A stretch of 13,177 nucleotides of DNA from Myxococcales bacterium (GTDB lineage: Bacteria > Myxococcota_A > Polyangia > Fen-1088). Within the stretch, counting starts at the first letter, position 1, and each line of letters begins with the position of its first letter. A program made the translations under genes and the position numbers. Below are positions 1 through 7,204 of the stretch, piece after piece. A model generated the notes under the pieces. That model worked only from the letters and a program-made list of their open reading frames with translations. It searched no databases and was not told the origin of the DNA. The stretch spans positions 838 through 14,014 of the forward strand of contig PMZX01000409.1 of assembly GCA_003170035.1 (NCBI GenBank), written 5' to 3'.

Positions 1-156
1 CGGGTGCGCTATCAACACAATCCGCCTCCGGCAGGGGCGATCGACGTGCGCCGCGACGAAAAGGGGCGGCTGGTTCTGTCCGAGGGCTCCGAGTCACCGC
101 TCGATCGACTCGCCGGCGCGCCGGTTGTGATCTACCTTCAAAAGGTTCTGCCATGA
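1..156 (+). CDS. C-terminal end of an unidentified protein (partial)
   Basis: An open frame enters from the left edge and runs 51 codons to a TGA at 154-156. The visible tail ends in APVVIYLQKVLP. The stop overlaps the ATG of the next gene (ATGA at 153-156), so the two are very likely co-transcribed and translationally coupled. The fragment is too short and too featureless to assign a family. Its operon partners are envelope proteins, so an envelope role is possible, but that is only inference from position. Confidence 0.65.
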   Translation, partial: RVRYQHNPPPAGAIDVRRDEKGRLVLSEGSESPLDRLAGAPVVIYLQKVLP

Positions 157-1346
157 CCCGCCAAGCACCAAGACCCAGAACCCCGGCGACGCTGCGTCGG
201 TCTGCGCTTTGGTGTCTCGTGCTTGGGGAGGTGCTGGCGGTTTTTCTCTTCGCGCTGCCGACCGCTGCGCAGACTGGAGATCGCGTCGTCACTGCCGATG
301 CGCCGATTGTGAACGGCAACGCGGTCATGGCCAAGCAGCGCGCTCTGGCCGAGGCGTTTCGCCAGGCGGTCGAGCGCGCTTTTTCGGACCTGCTCAAGGA
401 AAGTGGTGGCGGGGCGCAGCCCCTCTCGGGCGGGTTGATGCAGCTCAAGGCCTCGTTTGCCAACCGCGGTCAGCGCTTCGTGCGCAGCTATCGCATCCTC
501 GAGCAGGAAGAAGGCAACGGCCGCCTGCGTCTGCAGATCGAGGCGGATGTGGATACGGCCCTGCTTCGGCGGGAGATGGAGCGCGTACGGGGGGCGAGCG
601 GTGTGGAGCTCACGACAGCGCCGATGCGGCCCGGGGGACCGGCGATCCTGGTAGGCGGAGATTTGTCCGAAGAAGCCAGCACCACGGTGGTGAAAACGTT
701 CATTGCTGGAGGTGTCCCAGCCCAATCGGTTGCTGTCCGCGACGAGGCCCCGTTGGTGGCGGCAGCGGCCCGCCAGGGTGCGCAGGCGCTTTGGTTGGCT
801 GCCACCTCGTTTGGCGAAGGCTCGATTCGCGGGGCATCCCGCATTTCCGTGCGCTGCGAGCTGCATGGGCGGCTTTCGTCCGTGGGTTCGGGCGCCAGGG
901 CAGCCAATCTCGAGGGTAGCGACCGGGGATTCTCCGGCGACGAGGCCGCTGCGCGGCTTGCGTGCTGGCAGCGTGTCGCGGCGACCCTGGCGCGGCAGGT
1001 GTCTACACTCCTGCGGCCGATTCCCGCAGGCGCGCGCTACGTGACCCTCGATCTGGAGGTGGTCGAACCGGCAGCACTCATGCTGCTGGTTCAGGTGGTG
1101 AAGCGGCTGGGCGCGGTGACTGCGGCTGAGGTTCGCCACGTGACCACGAGCCAGGCCGAGGTACGGGTGTTCACGCGCATGAGCGGGCGCGAGATTGAGG
1201 CCGCTCTCATTCGCGACGTCGCAGGCCGGCTGCTTGTGGCCGAACTGAAGCCACCCGGCGATCGGGTGACACTCCAGGTCCGCCTGGCGCAAGCCGGCGA
1301 TCCGCAACCGGGGGCAGGGGCCGAGCCGCCTGCAACAAAGCCATGA
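153..1346 (+). CDS. Secreted protein with FlgT-N-like domain, function unknown
   Basis: The 397-residue protein begins with a basic N-terminus (residues 1-16), a hydrophobic stretch (about 18-36) and a likely signal-peptidase site near TAA|Q at residue 39, so it is probably exported. Residues about 45-150 resemble the FlgT N-terminal/LPP20-like fold: an Ala-rich helix of the form A..RALAEAF.QAV..A, then FVRSYRILEQ and a strand rich in L/I (RLRLQIEADVD). The C-terminal part (about 300-390) looks like an alpha/beta domain with alternating strands. FlgT shapes the sodium-driven flagellar motor in Vibrio, but no flagellar genes are visible here, so a general envelope role is more likely. AAAGG lies 8 nt before the ATG. 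Both ends overlap neighbours by ATGA, placing it mid-operon. The domain call was made by eye and is moderately sure; the function is unknown. Confidence 0.8.
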   Translation: MTRQAPRPRTPATLRRSALWCLVLGEVLAVFLFALPTAAQTGDRVVTADAPIVNGNAVMAKQRALAEAFRQAVERAFSDLLKESGGGAQPLSGGLMQLKASFANRGQRFVRSYRILEQEEGNGRLRLQIEADVDTALLRREMERVRGASGVELTTAPMRPGGPAILVGGDLSEEASTTVVKTFIAGGVPAQSVAVRDEAPLVAAAARQGAQALWLAATSFGEGSIRGASRISVRCELHGRLSSVGSGARAANLEGSDRGFSGDEAAARLACWQRVAATLARQVSTLLRPIPAGARYVTLDLEVVEPAALMLLVQVVKRLGAVTAAEVRHVTTSQAEVRVFTRMSGREIEAALIRDVAGRLLVAELKPPGDRVTLQVRLAQAGDPQPGAGAEPPATKP

Positions 1347-1642
1347 AGTCGATCGCGTTCTTCCTCTTTTCCGTTCTCTTGTTCGGCGGCTGTGCTTCGC
1401 TGAGATCCGAGGGCTCGGCGGTTTTCCGGGTTGAATGCAACGTGCCTGAAGCTGCCGTGCTGCTCGACGACGTACCGATGGGCCGTGTCTCGCAGTGGGT
1501 AAAGCCGGATCGTTTCATCCGACCGGGATTCTACCGGGTCGAGATCCGTCACCCGAGCTACTACTCACACTTCGAGGAGATCACGGTGGCCGACGGCGGC
1601 TCTGCCACGGTGAAGGCCGAGCTGCATCCGTTGCTGGAATAG
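1343..1642 (+). CDS. Small PEGA-like lipoprotein
   Basis: The 99-residue protein has a short hydrophobic leader and a lipobox-like LFGGC with Cys17, so it is probably lipidated and anchored in a membrane. The mature part reads as a single PEGA-type beta domain: AAVLLDDVPMGRV corresponds to the 'gA.V.vDG...G' strand-turn, FIRPGFYRVEIRHPSYY to the 'l.pG.h.v.v...Gy' strand, and a final strand follows (ATVKAELHPLLE). PEGA domains are common surface or periplasmic modules in myxobacteria and often sit near cell-wall or S-layer-like proteins. Its ATG overlaps the upstream stop (ATGA, 1343-1346), so it is translated in step with the FlgT-N-like gene and may act with it. Residue -3 of the lipobox is Phe, which is unusual. 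The next gene is convergent, with only 12 bp between the stops. Confidence 0.8.
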   Translation: MKSIAFFLFSVLLFGGCASLRSEGSAVFRVECNVPEAAVLLDDVPMGRVSQWVKPDRFIRPGFYRVEIRHPSYYSHFEEITVADGGSATVKAELHPLLE

Positions 1643-1654
1643 ACAACTATTCTA

Positions 1655-3130
1655 TCAGCCCTCGCCGAACTCGACCCGGGCCGGAACCTTGTGCGGTGCC
1701 AGGTGCCTGGCGCAGTGGTCGATGAGCTGCTTCGGCGTGCAAGGACCGTCCCGCTGCACGCGAGCAACCACGCGCGAACCGCCGAGATCGTCATATTCCA
1801 AGCGAGCTTCGGCGCTGCGTACGTTGGCGAAAGCCTCCAGGCAGCCTTCGACCTCGCCCAAGGCCACCCGCCGGCCGTCGACCTTGACCAGGTCGTCCTC
1901 CCGCCCGCAAAGGGTCAATCGACCATCCCGATCCAGACTGCCGATGTCCCCGGTTCGCAACCAGCCGTCGCTGTGACCACGACCAATGGGTACTTCGTTG
2001 CCGTGCATGCGCAGCTTGACCGGCGGGACAAAGGTGGACGACACGCCCGCACTGCGCACCCAGACCGGCCCGCGCGCGCCCGCAGGCATCTGTGTGCCCT
2101 GGCGATCGGCCACGCGAATTTCAACCCCCGCGAAGGGCAGGCCAACCGTCGTGGGATTTCGACCTGGTAGATCGATGGCCACCGGTCCGGTTTCCATGGC
2201 CTGATAGCAGGAGAGTAGGGGAACTTTGAATCGATTGCGGAAAGCTTGCGCCACAGCGTGGGTGAGCGGTTCGCCCGAGCTGATGCAGCGGACGCGGCGC
2301 GATTGGCACGGCTTGGCCGTGGGCATGCGCGCCATGGCGGCGAACAGAGAGGGCGTGGCAGCCAGCACGCCGGCGCCTTGCTCGGCCAGCAACTTGGCCA
2401 GGCGGGCCGCGACCAGCTCGTCGTCGAGAACCAAACCCGCGCCCTGGGCCAATGCCACGCAAAGACCGAGATCAAAACCCTGGCTGGTATGCAGGCCGGC
2501 GGCTGTGGTCACGTACGATGGGGTGTCGATTTCCAGTGTCGCCGCGAGGGCGGCGCCAATGCCCTCCAGTTGGCGGCGTTCGCGTACCACACCCTTGGGA
2601 TCGCCACCGGCGTCCAGGGTGAAGAGCACGACCTCGGGGACCGCGCGCAGCTTCAGGGACGCACCTTTGAAGGTGGCACAGGTGAGCAGTGTGCCGGATA
2701 TGCGGCGACGGCTTTCGAGGACCGTGCGGGGCCGGTCGTGGGGTTGGTCCGCGGGCGACGCGCCGACGGGGCCTGCGAAGGGAGTCAGGGCATTCGGCCG
2801 GGTGACCAGCGCCCGGAAACGAGTGGCCGCGAAAACCATGTCGAGGTCTCGTCCACTGAGGGTCGGGTCGAGAGGCACCACCACGGCGCCCAGCTTGGAG
2901 AGAGCGAGGGCCAGCACCACGAACTCCGGTACGCTGCCCAGCATGAGGCCAACCCAGTCGCCTGCCTCGATGCCGAAGCTTCTCAGTTCGTTCGCGCGTC
3001 GATTGACCCGATGACGCAAGCCATGCCAGGAGAGGTAGGTGTCCCGGTAGATGAGCGCCTGCCCGCCTCCCGTAGCCGTTTCCCGACGCGCGCCTGCGGT
3101 GTTGTCAAGCCATTCGTACAGCAACGACAT
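1655..3130 (-). CDS. Divergent ANL-family (AMP-binding) acyl ligase-like protein
   Basis: The 491-residue protein follows the adenylate-forming (acyl-CoA ligase/NRPS A-domain) pattern. It has an early LGAVVVPLDP region, YQAMETG (A5, residues 309-315), GWLRTGD (A7, 390-395) and the hinge GREDDLVKVDGRRV (A8, 409-422) followed by a small C-terminal subdomain. Two catalytic parts are abnormal. The phosphate-binding loop reads FTLDAGGDPKGV (about 170-181) instead of YTSGTTGxPKGV. The protein also stops at HKVPARVEFGEG, just before the place where relatives carry the PRxxxGKxxR lysine (A10); no reading frame downstream restores it. It may do only part of the usual reaction, or bind an acyl or aryl group. 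I chose the ATG at 3130 (MSLLYEWLD) because the 52 residues upstream of it are low-complexity and unlike the family. It is transcribed divergently from the radical SAM gene. Confidence 0.85.
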   Translation of the reverse strand: MSLLYEWLDNTAGARRETATGGGQALIYRDTYLSWHGLRHRVNRRANELRSFGIEAGDWVGLMLGSVPEFVVLALALSKLGAVVVPLDPTLSGRDLDMVFAATRFRALVTRPNALTPFAGPVGASPADQPHDRPRTVLESRRRISGTLLTCATFKGASLKLRAVPEVVLFTLDAGGDPKGVVRERRQLEGIGAALAATLEIDTPSYVTTAAGLHTSQGFDLGLCVALAQGAGLVLDDELVAARLAKLLAEQGAGVLAATPSLFAAMARMPTAKPCQSRRVRCISSGEPLTHAVAQAFRNRFKVPLLSCYQAMETGPVAIDLPGRNPTTVGLPFAGVEIRVADRQGTQMPAGARGPVWVRSAGVSSTFVPPVKLRMHGNEVPIGRGHSDGWLRTGDIGSLDRDGRLTLCGREDDLVKVDGRRVALGEVEGCLEAFANVRSAEARLEYDDLGGSRVVARVQRDGPCTPKQLIDHCARHLAPHKVPARVEFGEG

Positions 3131-3152
3131 GAATGCACCCAGGACGAAGCCA

Positions 3153-3169
3153 CCCCAGTTTACCTGGGG
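3153..3169. promoter_or_regulatory. 17-bp inverted repeat between divergent genes (operator candidate)
   Basis: CCCCAG and CTGGGG form perfect 6-bp arms around a 5-nt centre (TTTAC). The dyad lies 22 bp upstream of the ligase ATG and 115 bp upstream of the radical SAM start. Its size and position in the divergent intergenic region suit a dimeric repressor or activator site. It could instead be a hairpin in the ligase mRNA leader. No regulator gene is next to it. Confidence 0.35.
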
Positions 3170-3201
3170 CGTCCGTCGGGAACAAGCACCAATAGAATGC
3201 C

Positions 3202-3230
3202 TTGCGCCGGGGTGAAATCTAGATGATACA
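3202..3230 (+). promoter_or_regulatory. Weak sigma70-like promoter candidate for the radical SAM gene
   Basis: TTGCGC (3202-3207) and GATACA (3225-3230) are separated by 17 bp. Each matches the consensus at only three positions, but this is one of the more AT-rich spots of the intergenic region and would give a leader of roughly 45-50 nt before the ATT start at 3285. This is a by-eye match only. Confidence 0.25.
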
Positions 3231-3270
3231 GACAGGGATGACTCGCGCGCAGCGCACCCTCTTGCCGACG

Positions 3271-3278
3271 AGAGAGGG
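3271..3278 (+). promoter_or_regulatory. Strong Shine-Dalgarno that decides the ATT start
   Basis: AGAGAGGG ends 6 nt before the ATT at 3285. It is one of the best ribosome-binding sequences in the window and has no in-frame ATG, GTG or TTG at the right distance. A GTG at 3280 is out of frame, is too close, and leads to a stop after 15 codons. This site is the main support for the upstream start of the radical SAM gene. Confidence 0.6.
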
Positions 3279-3284
3279 TGTGCC

Positions 3285-4673
3285 ATTCGGCTCTATCTGA
3301 TCAACCCCACCAATCCCCTGGTTAGGTGTGTCACCGACAGCAGGTGGAACCGCTATCGGGTGTGGAAACCGCTTAGCCTGATGGTGTTGGCGCGCCTGAC
3401 GCCACCCGAGTGGGAAGTCACCATCGTGGACGAGAATGTCAAGCCGCCAGACTACGCGGCTCTGCCCCGGCCCGACCTGGTGGGCATCACGGCCTTCACC
3501 TCCCAGGCTCCCCGCGCCTATGAGCTGGCCGCGGGTTTCCGCCGCCTGGGAATTCCCGTGGTGATGGGTGGAATTCACGCGACCATGTGTGTGGACGAAG
3601 TTCTGGAGCGGGTGGATGCGGTGGTGACCAAGGAAGCGGAGACCATCTGGCCGCGCGTGCTCGAGGACTTCAAGAGCGGCAGGTTGCAGCGCCGGTACGA
3701 CGGAGGGCATATCCCGATAGACGCCTTCGTGCCCGCACGACAAGACTTGCTACCGGAGGGTTACGGATTCGGGTCCATCCAGACCACGCGTGGTTGTCCC
3801 CTGAACTGCACCTTCTGCAGCGTGACCACATTCAACGGCACCGAATATCGGCAACGCCCGGTTGACGATGTCGTGCGCGAGTTCTTGAGCATCCCGGAGA
3901 AGCGGATCCTGGTTGTGGATGACAACCTCATCGGGACCCGCCCGGAACACATCGTCAGGGCCAAAGAGCTTTTTCGAGCCCTGGTCAAGGCCAAGCTGCG
4001 CAAGGAGTGGATCGCCCAGGCCACCATCAATTTCGCGGACGATGACGAACTGGCGTCGCTGGCCCGCAAGGCGGGCTGCTGTGGCGTCTTCATCGGCTTC
4101 GAGTCGCCGGCCGCCGAGGGTCTGCGCGAGCTGGGGAAGAAGTTCAATCTGCAGAAGAGCCGCGATTTTCGTGCCTCCGTGCGCCGCATCCAGCGGCACA
4201 ACATCATGGTCATGGGCTCCTTCATCATCGGCCTCGACATCGACGAGGCCGGCATCGGAGAGCGAATCGCCGAGACGGCAAGACAGTACGGCGTCGACAG
4301 CCTCAATGCCCTGTTCTTGACTCCACTTCCCGGCACCCGGCTGTGGAACCAGATGAAGGGCGAAGACCGCATCGCGCTCCACACGTTTCCGGAGGACTGG
4401 CGCTACTACACCTTGGCCTTTCCCGTGGCTCGCTATCAGCGCCTCTCGCTCGAAGCGGTCATCCAGGAGATGGTCGCCTGCAACCGAAGCTTCTATTCGA
4501 TGCCGGGCGTGATGCGCCGGGTGTTGGCCAGCCTGTGGGGGCGGCGCAAGCCTCTCATCAACCTGGTGACCAATCTATCTGCCCGCAAGAACAGCCGCGG
4601 CGAAACCCAGGCTTTCGTGGACTTTCAGCGACAGTGGCAGGGTTCTTTCTGCGACAGCAGACCCGAGGCGTGA
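3285..4673 (+). CDS. B12-binding domain radical SAM protein (probable ATT start)
   Basis: The 462-residue protein has an N-terminal cobalamin-binding Rossmann domain (residues 1 to about 130, with GGIHA at 95-99 and VVTKEAE following) and a radical SAM core with the cluster motif C171-PLN-C175-TF-C178, then FIGFESP and GSFIIGLDID strands. The C-terminal region after PLPGTRLW resembles that of BchE/HpnP-type enzymes. The family does methylations, cyclisations and other radical chemistry on lipids and tetrapyrroles; the substrate here is unknown. The first canonical start is GTG 3360, but the frame stays open upstream and encodes RLYLINPTNP and SRWNRYRVWKPL, which match how this family begins. 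The only sensible start there is ATT at 3285, six nt after AGAGAGGG. No ATG, GTG or TTG lies in frame back to the stop at 3213. No hairpin terminator is evident downstream. Confidence 0.88.
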   Translation: MRLYLINPTNPLVRCVTDSRWNRYRVWKPLSLMVLARLTPPEWEVTIVDENVKPPDYAALPRPDLVGITAFTSQAPRAYELAAGFRRLGIPVVMGGIHATMCVDEVLERVDAVVTKEAETIWPRVLEDFKSGRLQRRYDGGHIPIDAFVPARQDLLPEGYGFGSIQTTRGCPLNCTFCSVTTFNGTEYRQRPVDDVVREFLSIPEKRILVVDDNLIGTRPEHIVRAKELFRALVKAKLRKEWIAQATINFADDDELASLARKAGCCGVFIGFESPAAEGLRELGKKFNLQKSRDFRASVRRIQRHNIMVMGSFIIGLDIDEAGIGERIAETARQYGVDSLNALFLTPLPGTRLWNQMKGEDRIALHTFPEDWRYYTLAFPVARYQRLSLEAVIQEMVACNRSFYSMPGVMRRVLASLWGRRKPLINLVTNLSARKNSRGETQAFVDFQRQWQGSFCDSRPEA

Positions 4674-5016
4674 CCTGCGACGTTCCAGGCCCACCCCGCG
4701 CGGCACCCGAGTTGATGGAAGTCGGCCACGTCCTATCAGGGGGATATCGTCTGGGGCTGATACCGGTTTGCCATCGTCGCAATCGATCTCATGCAGCCGC
4801 TTGGCGATACCGGGCGTCGTTGCACCCAAGCTTGAAGCGTAGCGCTAGACCGGCTATGTTGCCGAGGAAGAGGCCGGCGAAAACAGGCATGTTCGTGAAA
4901 AGCGTTCATCACAATTCGTCCGACATGCCGGCGCCACCGGCGGCGTTGCGGACCGTCACCCCGCAACGAGGAGACGATGCCGGTGTGTTCTGGGCCGGGC
5001 CCTCCTGGAGAACGGC
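4674..5016. other. 343-bp intergenic gap without a supportable gene
   Basis: No reading frame here has family-like sequence, and no convincing promoter or intrinsic terminator was found. It holds small GC-rich dyads (around CCGGCGCCACCGG, about 4929-4941) and a more AT-rich patch at about 4880-4920. It probably contains the promoter of the YfhO gene, but I cannot place it. The only notable reading frame is a 33-codon minus-strand one (4789-4890), treated as unsupported. Confidence 0.5.
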
Positions 5017-7146
5017 GTGAGCACCTGGAAGGAGAGAGTCGGTCGTCTCGCTCAGCGCATCCCGCTGTGGCACCATCTTCCGCCTCTGGCGGTGCTCACC
5101 TTTCTACACGTGGCGGTGCTCGCGCGCACCCTGCGCGGCACTGCTGGCATCCCCGAGCGGGTCATTCCCTACGATTTTCCCACCACGTATGCGCGCTACT
5201 TGGTGTTCATCAGCGACTCCTTGCGCGCTGGCGCTTTGCCCATTTGGTTCCCCTACGGCCACGCCGGCACGCCGTTCTTCGTCAATCCTCAGAGCGAACT
5301 CTGGTCGCCTGTGACGTGGATTGTTTCGCTGTTCGGCGGCTACGACCTTCTGGTGGCGCAGCAGCAGCTCATGCTGACTCTATTGGCCGGCTCGTTCGGG
5401 CTCTATGCCCTGGCGCACGTGCTGTGGAAGAACCGCTGGGCAGCCCTGCTTGCGGCGATTGCGTACAACTTCACCAGCGCCCGCCTGTGCAACGCCGAGC
5501 ACATGGATTTCATCAACGCCTTCTCCATCTTCCCGTGGGTTTTCTGGGCCACAGAGCGCGTCGCCCAGGGCATCCGGTGGTCGCGGCCGGTGCTCGGGGT
5601 AGCGCTTGCCTTGCTGGTGGTGAGCGGCTACCCGGGTGTCGTGCTGCTGAGCCCGCTTTGGTTTGGCGCGTGGGCGGTTTGGCTGCTTGCCGAGCATTGC
5701 GCCGATTGGGCTGCTCGTCGGCAGTTCCTCAAGGGGGTTGGGCTGGCCTTGGGGATGGCTGTGCTCTTGTCGGCGGGATACTGGCTGCCCATCGGGAAAC
5801 ATCTGCAGGTTTTCGCCCGTAGCGAACCCTTGACCGTGGACGCCGCTCTGGCCCAGAGCCTGATCTTTCCGGACTTGCTCCATCTGGTCTTCGGGGCGTC
5901 CACCATGGTCATTCCTGACGGCGCGCCCGCCGACATCTCGATGCGTGGGCTCTACTTCGGCATCCTGGCCTTCGCGCTTGCCCTCCTGGCTTGCCTACAT
6001 CGGCGCGATCGGCGCACGGCTGCCCTGGGCATTGGCTTGGTGGCCGCGTTGCTGATGAGTCTGGGCAGCGGCTCTTCATTTCGTGTGGCCTTGCACGACA
6101 CCTTCTCCATCTTCAACCTGTCGCGTTTCCCGGCAGGCGACAGCCGCGCGGTGGCGGTGTTGGCCGGCAGCCTGCTCGCCGGCGGCGGCTTGCTGGCGGT
6201 TCGCGACGACGCCGAGGCGCGCCGGCGCTTCACGCGCCTGTTGCTGGGCCTGGCCGTCGTCCTGATCGCCGGCCTGCTCTGGCTGAAGGGCGCCATTTTT
6301 CCAAGCGCCGGCGTGGTTCCCTTCGCACGGCAGTTCTCCGGTGTGGCGTTGGGCGAGTTGTTCGTGGTGGGGCTGGCCGTGGTCTGTCTGGTGCGTAGCC
6401 CGCGGCCGGGCGTGTTGGTGGCTTGCCTGCTGGTCGTGGCTGCCATCGATTCCAGTCTGCACGCCTCGGCGGATGCCCCGCTTTACTCTCGCACTCCGGG
6501 GGAGATCGGGATGCAGTGGGCCGAGACGATGCATGTCCGGACCTTCGACGTGGCGAACGCGGAGGTGCCGCGGGTGGATAGCCCGTCCATCGATGCGACC
6601 TCGGGCAACGATGCCTTTCTCAACAAGAAGTTCTACCTGCCGTCGTACGGGGGATTTCGGCTCAGGCAGTTCGACGGGTTGATGGCAGCGGGGTTTCATC
6701 CGTTCCTCGTCGAAGGTCAACGGGTCGTAGGTTTCCCCAGCCCGGGTCGCTCTGCGGTGGACATCCCGGCGTCCGGGCCGATCTTCCAGCAGCAGGCGAA
6801 GCCAGTGAACTTCATCATCAGTCGTTACCGGCCCGACCGCGTCGACTACTCGGTGTTCCTGACGGAGCCCACCACGCTGGTCTTCAATGAGATGTACTTC
6901 CCCGGCTGGAAGGCAAGCATCGATCGCGGGCCCAGGGTTCCGATGCTGGAAGTGGCTGGCGGTCTGCGGGCGCTCCGGGTCGAGGCGGGTTTCCATCGCA
7001 TCGAGACTCGCTTCTCGCCGGGGGTGTTCTGGGTGGGTTTCTTCATCACCGCAGCGGCCTGGCTGGGCGTCCTGGCCTGGCTCGGGTTTGCCATTCGTTC
7101 AGGGCGGGCGAGCAAGGCGGAGGCTCGGCTGGCGGCAACGGCCTGA
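5017..7146 (+). CDS. YfhO-family membrane protein (GT-C-type glycosyltransferase)
   Basis: The 709-residue polytopic protein has one N-terminal membrane helix (about 23-38), a first outer loop with PYDFPTTY (Asp53, where GT-C enzymes place the catalytic acid) and SLRAGALPIWFPYGHAGTPF, about ten further helices, a soluble domain (about 485-665) containing MYFPGWKASID (626-636), and a last helix at about 670-692. This order is that of YfhO. In Bacillus, YfhO works with the polyprenyl-phosphate glycosyltransferase CsbB: CsbB loads a sugar on undecaprenyl phosphate and YfhO transfers it to a polymer outside the membrane. A CsbB/GtrB-like gene lies in the convergent operon at 8167-9153, which supports the same division of labour here. 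The start is GTG with GGAG six nt upstream. The acceptor is unknown. The family call is firm; the activity is inferred. Confidence 0.9.
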   Translation: MSTWKERVGRLAQRIPLWHHLPPLAVLTFLHVAVLARTLRGTAGIPERVIPYDFPTTYARYLVFISDSLRAGALPIWFPYGHAGTPFFVNPQSELWSPVTWIVSLFGGYDLLVAQQQLMLTLLAGSFGLYALAHVLWKNRWAALLAAIAYNFTSARLCNAEHMDFINAFSIFPWVFWATERVAQGIRWSRPVLGVALALLVVSGYPGVVLLSPLWFGAWAVWLLAEHCADWAARRQFLKGVGLALGMAVLLSAGYWLPIGKHLQVFARSEPLTVDAALAQSLIFPDLLHLVFGASTMVIPDGAPADISMRGLYFGILAFALALLACLHRRDRRTAALGIGLVAALLMSLGSGSSFRVALHDTFSIFNLSRFPAGDSRAVAVLAGSLLAGGGLLAVRDDAEARRRFTRLLLGLAVVLIAGLLWLKGAIFPSAGVVPFARQFSGVALGELFVVGLAVVCLVRSPRPGVLVACLLVVAAIDSSLHASADAPLYSRTPGEIGMQWAETMHVRTFDVANAEVPRVDSPSIDATSGNDAFLNKKFYLPSYGGFRLRQFDGLMAAGFHPFLVEGQRVVGFPSPGRSAVDIPASGPIFQQQAKPVNFIISRYRPDRVDYSVFLTEPTTLVFNEMYFPGWKASIDRGPRVPMLEVAGGLRALRVEAGFHRIETRFSPGVFWVGFFITAAAWLGVLAWLGFAIRSGRASKAEARLAATA

Positions 7147-7204
7147 CCGGACGACTCGCGCCAAGCGTTCGAGTTGCCGGGAGAAGCTCACAAGCCGGCT
7201 GTCG

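Noticed and set aside
138..1307. 389-codon open frame on the minus strand opposite the FlgT-N-like gene
   Set aside because: Arg/His/Pro-rich translation with no recognisable domain; the plus strand carries a signal peptide and domain pattern. A long antisense frame is expected in high-GC DNA.
2246..3226. 326-codon plus-strand frame opposite the ANL ligase
   Set aside because: Low-complexity shadow sequence; the minus strand contains clear ANL motifs in order.
3131..3286. N-terminal extension of the ligase to an ATG at 3286
   Set aside because: The extra 52 residues do not resemble the family and would overlap the intergenic dyad and the start of the radical SAM gene; ATG 3130 gives a normal beginning.
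4789..4890. 33-codon minus-strand frame with a hydrophobic start (MPVFAGLFLGNIAGLAL)
   Set aside because: It could be a small membrane peptide or a gene remnant, but no good ribosome-binding site or homology was seen; such short frames arise by chance.
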